From NCBI GenBank assembly GCA_964370645.1, contig CAYJJS010000034.1:1-20461 (forward strand): DNA of 20,461 bases, given 5' to 3'. This DNA comes from CAMQRS01 sp964370645. GTDB lineage: Bacteria > Bacillota_I > Bacilli_A > Erysipelotrichales > Erysipelotrichaceae. The translations under genes were made by a program, and so were the position numbers. Numbering within the stretch: the stretch's first letter is position 1; every line of letters starts with the position of its first letter. Positions 13,843 to 20,461 of the stretch are shown piece by piece. A model generated the notes under the pieces. That model had not been told where the DNA came from. It saw nothing but the letters and a program-made list of their open reading frames with translations, and ran no database searches.

Positions 13843-15153
13843 ATGCCATATATTATTGATGTATTTGCAAGAGAAGTAATCGATTCAAGAGGGAACCCAA
13901 CAATCGAAGTAGAAATTACTACAGAAGCTGGTTCTTATGGACGCGCAATGGTTCCAAGTGGAGCTAGTACTGGAGAAAGAGAAGCTTTAGAATTAAGAGA
14001 TGGAGACAAAACACGTTTCTTAGGAAAAGGAGTTTCACAAGCTGTATCTAACGTTAACGATATTATTGCTGATGCAGTAATCGGATTAGATGTAACAAAC
14101 CAAAATTTAATTGACAAAACTATGATTGAATTAGATGGAACACCAACTAAATCAAAATTAGGAGCAAACGCTATTTTAGGTGTTTCTATGGCTGCTGCAC
14201 ATGCTGCTGCAGATTTCTATGGAATGCCATTATACAAATACTTCGGAGGATTTAATGGTAAAACTGTACCAGTTCCAATGATGAACGTAGTAAATGGAGG
14301 ATCTCATGCAGATTCAACAGTAGACTTCCAAGAGTTTATGATTATGCCAGTTGGAGCTACTTGTATCAAAGATGCTTTAAGAATGGGAGCTGAAACTTTC
14401 CACGCTTTAAGAACTGTATTAAAAGGAAAAGGATACAACACTAACGTTGGTGATGAAGGTGGATTTGCTCCTTCATGTAAAGATGGAAACGAAGAGCCAT
14501 TAGAATTAATCGTTGAAGCGATTAAAGCTGCTGGATACGTTCCTGGAAAAGACATTTGTATTGCATTAGATGTTGCTGCAAGTGAATTCCACAACCACGA
14601 AACTGGAAACTATGACTTAGTTAAATCAGGACAAGGAACAAAAACAACTGAAGAAATGATCGATATGTATGCTGAATGGGTAGAAAAATACCCAATCGTT
14701 TCAATCGAAGATGGATTAGGAGAAAGAGACTGGGCTGGATGGAAAAAATTAACTGAACGCTTAGGAGAAAAAATCCAATTAGTTGGAGATGACTTATTCG
14801 TTACAAACCCTTCAATCTTAAAAGAAGGAATCGAAAAAGGAATTGCAAACTCAATCCTAATTAAAGTTAACCAAATCGGTACTTTAACTGAAACTTTCGA
14901 TGCTATCGAAATGGCTAAAAAAGCTGGATACACATGTGTAGTATCTCACCGTTCAGGAGAAACTGAAGATGCAACAATCGCTGATATCGCTGTTGGATTA
15001 AACGCTGGACAAATCAAAACTGGATCTATGTCAAGAACTGACCGTATTGCAAAATACAACCGTTTAATTAGAATCCACGATGAATTAAATGACCGCGGTG
15101 AATCAAGTATCGCTGAATACCAAGGAATGGAAGCATTCTACAACGTTAAATAA
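13843..15153 (+). CDS. eno: enolase
   Basis: The enzyme converts 2-phosphoglycerate to phosphoenolpyruvate in glycolysis. The 436-residue protein has the N-terminal REVIDSRGNPT and PSGASTGEREALELRDGD, the loop SHADSTVDFQEFMIMP, acid Glu205 (VGDEGGFAP), magnesium ligands Asp243, Glu289 (IEDGLGERDW) and Asp316 (GDDLFVTNP), base Lys341 (IKVNQIGTLTET) and SHRSGETED (368-376). AGGAGG stands 8 bases before the start. Codon bias matches pgk and tpiA. It is transcribed alone from a promoter with a Rex-like site and ends in a terminator. Its last 42 coding bases and the terminator are duplicated at 15731-15815. Confidence 0.98.
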   Translation: MPYIIDVFAREVIDSRGNPTIEVEITTEAGSYGRAMVPSGASTGEREALELRDGDKTRFLGKGVSQAVSNVNDIIADAVIGLDVTNQNLIDKTMIELDGTPTKSKLGANAILGVSMAAAHAAADFYGMPLYKYFGGFNGKTVPVPMMNVVNGGSHADSTVDFQEFMIMPVGATCIKDALRMGAETFHALRTVLKGKGYNTNVGDEGGFAPSCKDGNEEPLELIVEAIKAAGYVPGKDICIALDVAASEFHNHETGNYDLVKSGQGTKTTEEMIDMYAEWVEKYPIVSIEDGLGERDWAGWKKLTERLGEKIQLVGDDLFVTNPSILKEGIEKGIANSILIKVNQIGTLTETFDAIEMAKKAGYTCVVSHRSGETEDATIADIAVGLNAGQIKTGSMSRTDRIAKYNRLIRIHDELNDRGESSIAEYQGMEAFYNVK

Positions 15154-15198
15154 TGTTTGAAAAGATGGAGTAATCTCCATCTTTTTTCATATACTAAG
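15112..15198 (+). repeat. direct repeat, copy 1: eno 3' end and terminator
   Basis: This stretch begins at GCTGAATACC in eno and ends at ATACTAAG after the terminator. It recurs at 15731-15815 with one coding substitution and a few changes in the short stretch between stop codon and hairpin. Confidence 0.9.
15161..15187 (+). terminator. terminator of eno
   Basis: AAGATGGAG (15162-15170) pairs perfectly with CTCCATCTT (15175-15183) around TAAT, with a T-run to 15187. Confidence 0.9.
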
Positions 15199-15297
15199 CA
15201 ATTTCCTATGGAAGACTTATAAGTTAGTAGTTTACTAAATATAAATTTCGTTTCAGTGTAAATGCTGCATTCAATATATTACAATATATGTAAGAAA

Positions 15298-15313
15298 ACA
15301 CTAATATTAGTGT
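15298..15313. promoter_or_regulatory. 16-bp palindrome touching a ribosome site
   Basis: ACACTAATATTAGTGT is a perfect palindrome, directly followed by the AAGGAGG of the 12-codon ORF. A second imperfect one, TTACAATATATGTAA (15279-15293), lies just before it. They could be operators for the small genes in the insert or an mRNA hairpin masking the ribosome site. Nothing else is recognisable in 15199-15297. Confidence 0.4.
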
Positions 15314-15328
15314 AAGGAGGTATTCATC

Positions 15329-15367
15329 ATGATTGACCCATTTACTAAGACTTTTGAAGCATTTTGA
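15329..15367 (+). CDS. 12-residue ORF with a strong ribosome site
   Basis: ATG 15329 lies 8 bases after a full AAGGAGG, and encodes MIDPFTKTFEAF before TGA (TAG follows at once). It is too short to assign. It could be a small peptide, a leader controlling the membrane gene 100 bp downstream, or a truncated gene. The case rests only on the unusually good translation start and the palindrome in front of it. Confidence 0.35.
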   Translation: MIDPFTKTFEAF

Positions 15368-15451
15368 TAGGTAGCTTTATTTATTGTAGTGAAGTGATAC
15401 TATATTAAATAATAAAATTACTTCATTGAAGAAAGGAGGTTGGTGTAATTC

Positions 15452-15718
15452 GTGTTTACACAAAAATTTAGTATGAAAAAAAATAAAATGATTTTACCAT
15501 TAATATTCGGACTAGCTGCGGTATTCTTTTATATATTACATGTATCCTTTTTATCAACTACAAATAATCCAGCATTATTAAGTGATACGGATTTAAGGTG
15601 GTTGTATATATATTTATGTTATGCGTGTATAGGTGCTAGCTTGATTTCATTTGCGATAATGGTAGTTAAAAAGAATAGTATAAATAAGAAAAAGCGAAAT
15701 AATTTAGAGGTTAGATGA
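15452..15718 (+). CDS. small two-helix membrane protein, unknown
   Basis: From GTG 15452 the protein has 88 residues; from ATG 15473 it has 81. AAAGGAGG at 15432-15439 is 12 bases from the GTG, which favours the longer form. Two hydrophobic helices (about 13-34 and 50-67) are separated by a short outside loop, and the tail is very basic (KKNSINKKKRNN). I do not recognise the family. Size and layout recall the immunity-type membrane proteins encoded beside small peptides, but that is speculation. It is enclosed by the two copies of the eno 3' end, so it belongs to the inserted segment. Confidence 0.6.
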   Translation: MFTQKFSMKKNKMILPLIFGLAAVFFYILHVSFLSTTNNPALLSDTDLRWLYIYLCYACIGASLISFAIMVVKKNSINKKKRNNLEVR

Positions 15719-15730
15719 AACTTAGTTACT

Positions 15731-15815
15731 GCTGAATACCAAGGAGTGGAAGCATTCTACAACGTTAAATAATATATAAAGATGGAGTAATCTCCATCTT
15801 TTTTCATATACTAAG
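15731..15815 (+). repeat. direct repeat, copy 2: eno 3' fragment and terminator
   Basis: It repeats 15112-15198: the fragment still reads AEYQGVEAFYNVK-stop in the eno frame, with one Met-to-Val change, then the same hairpin and ATACTAAG. It is not an expressed gene; it is a remnant of duplication or of integration at the eno 3' end. Confidence 0.88.
15779..15804 (+). terminator. duplicated eno terminator
   Basis: AAGATGGAG (15779-15787) / CTCCATCTT (15792-15800) with loop TAAT and a T-run. Here it ends transcription of the inserted membrane gene. Confidence 0.88.
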
Positions 15816-15828
15816 GTTGAGGTGGAGT

Positions 15829-16065
15829 ATGTCTATTATAAAAGCGATGGTGTTTTATAGTTATTTTGTTTTTGGTGTATTTACTATGTTAGAGTATTAT
15901 TTTATTCATGGTTTGTTTACGGCAATATTTTTGATGTTTTTAATGTTTGTTTTGGGTGTTTTAAATATTATGTTTCGTATAAAAGAACGACAGTATACAT
16001 ATATTGCTTTATATGCGTTGTGTACGACTGCAATCATTTTACCTACGATCAAAGCGATGTATTAA
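15829..16065 (+). CDS. small three-helix membrane protein, unknown
   Basis: The 78-residue protein is almost entirely hydrophobic: helices at about 6-26, 29-50 and 57-75, with a short charged loop RIKERQ between the second and third. ATG 15829 follows GAGGTGGAG; the in-frame TTG at 15817 lies upstream of that site. I do not recognise the family. It starts 14 bp after the second eno-tail repeat. Between its stop and 16136 only T-rich sequence is seen. Confidence 0.6.
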   Translation: MSIIKAMVFYSYFVFGVFTMLEYYFIHGLFTAIFLMFLMFVLGVLNIMFRIKERQYTYIALYALCTTAIILPTIKAMY

Positions 16066-16135
16066 TATAGGGAATATTGCGAATAGATTTTTCGTTTTTT
16101 TTCATTTACTGTATAGTTGAAAGAAGGTAAGAGGG

Positions 16136-17014
16136 ATGCAGATAATTAAAGATGTAAGAGTAGTTAGTGAACAAGTTTCTACACTTGGGGAAAGTCCATA
16201 TTGGGATGCAAAAAGTAAGTGTTTGATGTATGTAGATATGTTAGGAAAGAAAGTATTGTCTTATACACCAAGTACGAAACAAACAAAGGTATGGGAAATG
16301 CCTGGTGTGATTGGATGTGTGAATCCATACATAGATAACAAGGTGATTGTAGCAATTGATAGTGGTGTATACTATTTTGATTTAGTGGATGAATGTTTTG
16401 AGAACATCGTTGAACGCGACAAAGCTTGGTCAGATAGTGTACGTTATAATGATGGAAAATGTGATAGTCTAGGACGTTTATGGATTGGTACGACGGATGT
16501 AGAAAGAAATCCTATGAGTCATTTGCACTGTGTTAGCGAAGGGAATACGAAGCAGTGGATACAAGGTCTAATTGTTTCGAATGGAATTGCATGGAATGCG
16601 AAGGAAAATATCATGTATCATATTGACACATGGACAAGTACACTATTTCAATATGACTATGATATTGATACTGGAGTGTTACGTAACGCGAAAAAATTAT
16701 ATGCGTTTGAAGGTAGTCAATCCAAGCCAGATGGGATGAGCATTGATGTAGATGGAAATCTGTGGATTGCATTTTTTGGTGATGCGAGTGTACGTTGTTA
16801 TAAGCCAGATACTATGCAACAACTAGCATGTATTGAAATGCCAGTGAAGTATCCAACATCGTGTAATTTTGGTGGTGAACACATGGATACATTGTACATT
16901 ACGAGTGCGAAAGTAGACGATGAACATGAAGATGCTGGGAAAGTGTTTGAGGTAAAACTATCCACTAAGGGACGTCTAGCAAACGCGTATAAGGATACGA
17001 TAAAAGTGAAATAA
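16136..17014 (+). CDS. SMP-30/gluconolactonase/LRE-like protein
   Basis: The 292-residue six-bladed beta-propeller belongs to the SMP-30/regucalcin family of metal-dependent lactonases that open sugar lactones such as gluconolactone. The conserved sites are present: GESPYW with Glu19, RYNDGKCD with Arg103 and Asn105, LWIGTTD, VSNGIAW with Asn149, and KPDGMSID with Asp199; Glu, Asn and Asp bind the metal. There is no signal peptide, so it is cytoplasmic. The substrate cannot be told, and no sugar-oxidation genes are adjacent. The ribosome site is AAGAGGG, close to the ATG. No clear promoter is seen. Confidence 0.88.
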   Translation: MQIIKDVRVVSEQVSTLGESPYWDAKSKCLMYVDMLGKKVLSYTPSTKQTKVWEMPGVIGCVNPYIDNKVIVAIDSGVYYFDLVDECFENIVERDKAWSDSVRYNDGKCDSLGRLWIGTTDVERNPMSHLHCVSEGNTKQWIQGLIVSNGIAWNAKENIMYHIDTWTSTLFQYDYDIDTGVLRNAKKLYAFEGSQSKPDGMSIDVDGNLWIAFFGDASVRCYKPDTMQQLACIEMPVKYPTSCNFGGEHMDTLYITSAKVDDEHEDAGKVFEVKLSTKGRLANAYKDTIKVK

Positions 17015-17017
17015 ACG

Positions 17018-17046
17018 TTGCATTACGTGTGTGAAAGAAGTAAAAT
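17018..17046 (+). promoter_or_regulatory. possible promoter of purF
   Basis: TTGCAT (17018-17023), a 17-bp spacer and TAAAAT (17041-17046) fit a promoter. A transcript from it would start near 17052 and run straight into the terminator at 17061. Confidence 0.5.
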
Positions 17047-17060
17047 AGTAACGTATCAAC

Positions 17061-17106
17061 AAAGGAGTTATACACAGTGTTTTCATTGTGTGTAACTCCT
17101 TTTTTT
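17061..17106 (+). terminator. 19-bp-stem terminator just upstream of purF (possible attenuator)
   Basis: Bases 17061-17079 pair with 17084-17102 over 19 positions (two G-T) around a TTTT loop, with Ts running to 17106. The purF ribosome site follows at once. It ends the SMP-30 transcript, or attenuates purF if the 17018 promoter is real. Confidence 0.9.
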
Positions 17107-17117
17107 AAGAGGTGGCT

Positions 17118-18518
17118 ATGAAATTAGAAAAAGAGTATTTTTTAACAGGTAAAATTAATGAAGAGTGTGGTGTGTTTGGTTTGTATGATGTGCAAGACTC
17201 AGCATCCTTAACCTACTTTGGCTTGCATGCCCTACAACATAGAGGGCAAGAAGCTTGTGGGATTGCAACTTCAAATGGTAGTGACATTCAATGTGTAAAA
17301 AACAATGGTTTAATTACAGAGGTATTTAATAGTGATGTGATTCAAGGTATTGAGGGGATTCATGCCGTTGGGCATGTTCGCTATGCGACAGCAGGGGGGA
17401 ATGGAATTGAAAATGTACAACCCCTTGTAGTGAGATCCCACCAGGGTCACTTTTGTGCTGTACACAATGGGCAAATTGTGAATGCGAAAGAATTGAAGAT
17501 AGAATTAGAAAAAGAAGGGTCTATTTTTCAATGTTCCAGCGATAGTGAAATACTAGTACATTTGATTCAAAGAGAAAGTGGAACTATGTTAGAAAAAATA
17601 GTGAAAGCATGCAATCGTCTAGAAGGGGCGTTTGCCTTCATTGTAATGGTGAAAGATAAGTTGTATGCGATTCGTGATAAAAATGGATTGCGTCCATTAT
17701 CTATTGCGAAGGTAGACAATGGATATTGTATTAGCTCTGAAACATGTGCGTTTGAAATTGTGAATGGGAAATTTATTCGTGATATTGAACCAGGAGAAAT
17801 TGTAATGATTTCACCGGAAGGGGTAGAATCACTATATTATACAAAGCAAACACAAAAGAAAATGTGTGCAATGGAGTATATTTATTTTGCTAGACCAGAT
17901 AGTGTGATTGATGGAATTAATGTACATACGGCAAGAAGATTGTCGGGACATATGCTTGCAAAACATAATAAAGTAGAAGCGGATATTGTTATTGGGGTGC
18001 CTGATTCAAGTTTATCTGCAGCAGTTGGTTTTAGTGAGGAAAGTGGAATTCCATATGAATTAGGGTTAATTAAAAATCGTTATGTGGGACGTACTTTTAT
18101 TCAACCAACCCAACAATTGAGAGAGAGAGGAGTGCGTATGAAACTTTCTGCGATCTCAAATATCGTTGCAGGAAAGCGCGTAATCATGGTCGATGATTCT
18201 ATTGTGAGGGGGACAACATCAAAACGTATTGTACAGTTGTTGAAAGATGCTGGAGCTACACAGGTGCATGTGAAAGTGGCGTCTCCTCCAATTATTAGTC
18301 CATGTTTTTATGGGGTAGATACATCCAGTTATGAGGAGTTAATTAGTTCTCGACTAAATTTGAAAGAGTTATGTAGTTATATTGGTGCGGATTCATTGCA
18401 GTTTCTAGAAATTGGGCAAGTAGAAGAAGCTTTCAAAACTACAAATATGTGTATGTCCTGTTTTAGTGGAGAGTATCCTACCAATTTATTTAGTTTAGGA
18501 AATACGTTACGTAAATAA
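17118..18518 (+). CDS. purF: amidophosphoribosyltransferase
   Basis: The enzyme makes phosphoribosylamine from PRPP and glutamine, the first step of purine synthesis. The N-terminal Ntn-hydrolase glutaminase begins at Cys17 after a 16-residue propeptide (INEE before CGVFG), followed by HRGQEACGIA, GHVRYATAGG and HNGQIVN. The C-terminal phosphoribosyltransferase domain has the PRPP loop VIMVDDSIVRGTTSKR. Cys250, Cys396, Cys445 and Cys448 match the [4Fe-4S] ligands of the Bacillus-type enzyme, which is made as a precursor and inactivated by oxygen. ATG 17118 follows AAGAGG by 5 bases; an in-frame GTG at 17112 overlaps that site and is rejected. No other pur genes are adjacent, which is unusual for Bacillota. 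Confidence 0.97.
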   Translation: MKLEKEYFLTGKINEECGVFGLYDVQDSASLTYFGLHALQHRGQEACGIATSNGSDIQCVKNNGLITEVFNSDVIQGIEGIHAVGHVRYATAGGNGIENVQPLVVRSHQGHFCAVHNGQIVNAKELKIELEKEGSIFQCSSDSEILVHLIQRESGTMLEKIVKACNRLEGAFAFIVMVKDKLYAIRDKNGLRPLSIAKVDNGYCISSETCAFEIVNGKFIRDIEPGEIVMISPEGVESLYYTKQTQKKMCAMEYIYFARPDSVIDGINVHTARRLSGHMLAKHNKVEADIVIGVPDSSLSAAVGFSEESGIPYELGLIKNRYVGRTFIQPTQQLRERGVRMKLSAISNIVAGKRVIMVDDSIVRGTTSKRIVQLLKDAGATQVHVKVASPPIISPCFYGVDTSSYEELISSRLNLKELCSYIGADSLQFLEIGQVEEAFKTTNMCMSCFSGEYPTNLFSLGNTLRK

Positions 18519-18542
18519 AAGTGTAGAAATACACTTTTTTTT
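18517..18542 (+). terminator. terminator of purF
   Basis: AAAAGTGTA (18517-18525) and TACACTTTT (18530-18538) pair perfectly around a GAAA tetraloop, with Ts to 18542. The stop codon touches the stem. Confidence 0.88.
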
Positions 18543-18563
18543 GTAATCGCTGCCATTTTCCAA

Positions 18564-18592
18564 TTGTGACAGTGTAACGGGTATGCTATAAT
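18564..18592 (+). promoter_or_regulatory. promoter of the LRR protein gene
   Basis: TTGTGA (18564-18569), a 17-bp spacer and TATAAT (18587-18592) preceded by TGC form a near-consensus promoter. The leader is about 85 nt, with nothing else recognisable. Confidence 0.8.
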
Positions 18593-18686
18593 TTTATTGT
18601 TTATGTACTTTAAATGAACTTTTTAGATGGCATCATAAGTTTATATGGAAGTGCAAATGTATATTTATATAAAAGAAGGAGATATT

Positions 18687-20461
18687 ATGAAGAAAATTAA
18701 AAAAATTAGTATTGTGCTATTGAGTGTAATGTTGTTTGCGACTATGTGTACAAACAATACATTAAACGCTAGTCAAATCGTGTTCGCGAGCAGTGAATCC
18801 GTAAATGTTATTCATACATTAACTGGCGTTACAAGTTCAAATGATGCGATTACACATGAAAGTACAGAAGACTATACGACGACCTTTACTGTTGAAGATA
18901 AAGAAAACAAAAGTTTGCCAAGCAACGTAGAAGTCTACATGAATGGAGATAAGGTGGAATCTTCCTTATACACTTATGATGATATTAGCGGGGGATTCAC
19001 TATTGAAAGTGAAAATATCATTGGTGATATTGAAGTGGTAGTGAATGCTACTTCGATTGTGAAATTAGCATCAGTAACACAAGAGGATATTGTGTATGGA
19101 GAAAGTATCCAACCAACTGTGCTGTTTGCGGATGATACAACGCACAGTGATGCAGTTGTTTTTATGTACAAACTACAAACAGAAGAGGATGCAGCATACA
19201 CAACAACAATCCCAACAGAAGTAGGAAACTATATGGTGCAAGCTTCACTAAATACTTCTGTGGTGAGTGATACCTTTGCGATACTGCCAATGCAAGATGC
19301 ACCTATGCCTATAAACAACGGACTAGAAGATTTGTTTGATATTTCAGGTTTTTCATTTAATATTGAGACACAAACAATTGTGAGTTATGATATTTCTAGA
19401 ATGGGGAATGATGTATTTATTCCTAAATCACTTACTTATGATGGAGTTGAATACGATGTATTAGCCATTGGAGATAATGTATTTGCAGGTATGCAACTAA
19501 ATTCACTTTCGTTTGCAAGCGATAGTGTTTTAGAGCGTATTGGAAGTAAAGCCTTTTACAATAACCCAGAAATGAATGATGTAGAGGATACAGGAGAATT
19601 AGTGTTACCAGATTCTGTTGAATATATTGATGCACAGGCATTTGAGAGAACTGGGTATAGTAAAGTCACATTAGATATTACAACAATGGGTCAAAAAGCT
19701 TTTGCAGATTGTAGTAAGTTAAAAGAAGTGAGTGTAGTTGGGGCAATCACAACCCTACCAAGCTATGCATTTTTAAATGCTAGATTAGATAAGTTAACGA
19801 TAGGAGAAAACATTACACAGTTTCAATCTTCTCCTTTTGCCTATGCAGAAATCATTGATGCAAGTTCACATGCATATAATTCTATTACTGGTTTATTGAA
19901 TGTAGAAGATATCACAGCGAGTACTTCTTTATATAGTTATGTCTTGTGGAATGATACCATTGTCACAGATGAATATGTATATCAACCAAGTGGAGAAATC
20001 GTAGTTAAGTATTTGGGAAGTGCGGAAAGTGTAACACTACCAGAAACAATCGAATCTTTACCAGTAACAACATTGGGAAGTCATACATTTTATGAAAATA
20101 ATACATTAAAAAATATTACGATTTCCAATGATACCATTACTACGATTGATAATTATGCGGTGTGGCATAGTAGTAAAAATTTGAATTCTTTAACAATTAC
20201 AGACAATGCGAGTTTAACACACATTAATCCTTATGCATTTTATAATCAAAATCCAGTAGATATTGATTTATCTTATAATGCTGCGTTGTTGTCAGTTGGA
20301 GATTATGCTTTTGCAGTAAGTGATACATACTACTCAAGCACCAAATCTTTGGATTTTACAGGTTGTATTAGCTTAGAAACAATAGGGAATTATGCATTTT
20401 ATAATTTGGACTATATTGATACTTTAGATTTGACACCATTAACGAGTCTACAAAGTATTGG
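18687..20461 (+). CDS. secreted BspA-like leucine-rich-repeat protein (3' end outside the window)
   Basis: The reading frame stays open for 591 codons to the window edge. A signal peptide is clear: basic MKKIKKI, a hydrophobic stretch to about residue 20, and a likely cut near LNA-SQ or FAS-SE. Residues about 40-120 and 125-195 look like two Ig-type beta domains; the second (DIVYGESIQPTVLFADD, TEVGNYMVQAS) resembles bacterial MBG/Ig-like repeats. From about residue 255 onward run LRR_5 units of the BspA type, each with patterns such as IGDNVFAG, IGSKAFYN, MGQKAFADCSKL, INPYAFYN, VGDYAFA and IGNYAFYN. Such proteins act at the cell surface in binding host or other ligands; the ligand is unknown. 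AGAAGGAG precedes the ATG. A wall anchor would lie beyond the window. Confidence 0.9.
   Translation, partial: MKKIKKISIVLLSVMLFATMCTNNTLNASQIVFASSESVNVIHTLTGVTSSNDAITHESTEDYTTTFTVEDKENKSLPSNVEVYMNGDKVESSLYTYDDISGGFTIESENIIGDIEVVVNATSIVKLASVTQEDIVYGESIQPTVLFADDTTHSDAVVFMYKLQTEEDAAYTTTIPTEVGNYMVQASLNTSVVSDTFAILPMQDAPMPINNGLEDLFDISGFSFNIETQTIVSYDISRMGNDVFIPKSLTYDGVEYDVLAIGDNVFAGMQLNSLSFASDSVLERIGSKAFYNNPEMNDVEDTGELVLPDSVEYIDAQAFERTGYSKVTLDITTMGQKAFADCSKLKEVSVVGAITTLPSYAFLNARLDKLTIGENITQFQSSPFAYAEIIDASSHAYNSITGLLNVEDITASTSLYSYVLWNDTIVTDEYVYQPSGEIVVKYLGSAESVTLPETIESLPVTTLGSHTFYENNTLKNITISNDTITTIDNYAVWHSSKNLNSLTITDNASLTHINPYAFYNQNPVDIDLSYNAALLSVGDYAFAVSDTYYSSTKSLDFTGCISLETIGNYAFYNLDYIDTLDLTPLTSLQSI

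Noticed and set aside
15731..15778. Second eno fragment as a coding gene
   Set aside because: Only about 14 codons match eno and no start codon or ribosome site belongs to it; it is a repeat remnant.
17112..17117. GTG 17112 as the purF start
   Set aside because: It overlaps the AAGAGG ribosome site of ATG 17118.
1..20461. CRISPR arrays or intact insertion sequences
   Set aside because: No regularly spaced direct repeats and no transposase with terminal inverted repeats were seen; the only recombinase is the broken serine type.

Overview
The window looks like chromosomal DNA of a low-GC, Gram-positive-type bacterium (Bacillota). AT content is high, promoters are of the extended -10 type, Shine-Dalgarno sites are strong, the complete tRNA genes encode CCA, and the best family matches (YkpA-type ABC-F, PurF with the Fe-S cysteines, BspA-like LRR protein) are Firmicutes-like. 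Erysipelotrichia is possible, but the sequence alone does not settle it.

Layout. 1-39: start of a minus-strand tRNA-Glu with its promoter. 164-4046: sbcD-sbcC DNA end-processing nuclease operon. 4194-6614: a decayed mobile-element relic. It holds a small broken gene of unknown function, a candidate structured RNA ending in a terminator, one intact 122-residue BECR/PBECR3-like nuclease-type gene closed by a very strong terminator, and a large serine recombinase pseudogene with six lesions. 6699-7045: a candidate minus-strand sRNA and a tRNA-Leu(UAG). 7109-8771: a membrane protein fused to a permuted papain-like domain, overlapping a GNAT acetyltransferase gene. 8786-9200: tRNA-Cys/Leu/Asn operon. 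9284-10879: ABC-F protein, convergent with a thiol-peroxidase-like protein lacking its catalytic cysteine (10917-11411).

11458-15187 is the lower-glycolysis block: pgk-tpiA, a small LiaF-type membrane gene, and eno. The pgk and eno promoters each carry a Rex-like operator just upstream of the -35, suggesting NADH-dependent co-regulation; the eno site is nearly perfect. Codon choice in these three genes is strongly biased, as in highly expressed genes. Downstream, the last part of eno plus its terminator is repeated 0.6 kb away, enclosing a 0.5-kb insert with a 12-codon ORF and a small membrane protein. Then come another small membrane protein, an SMP-30/gluconolactonase-like gene, purF behind a 19-bp-stem terminator, and the start of a secreted BspA-type leucine-rich-repeat protein that runs off the window.

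The best candidates for something new are the RNA-terminator-nuclease module at 4699-5297, which is the only intact protein gene in the relic, the eno-tail duplication with its small cargo, and the cysteine-less peroxiredoxin.
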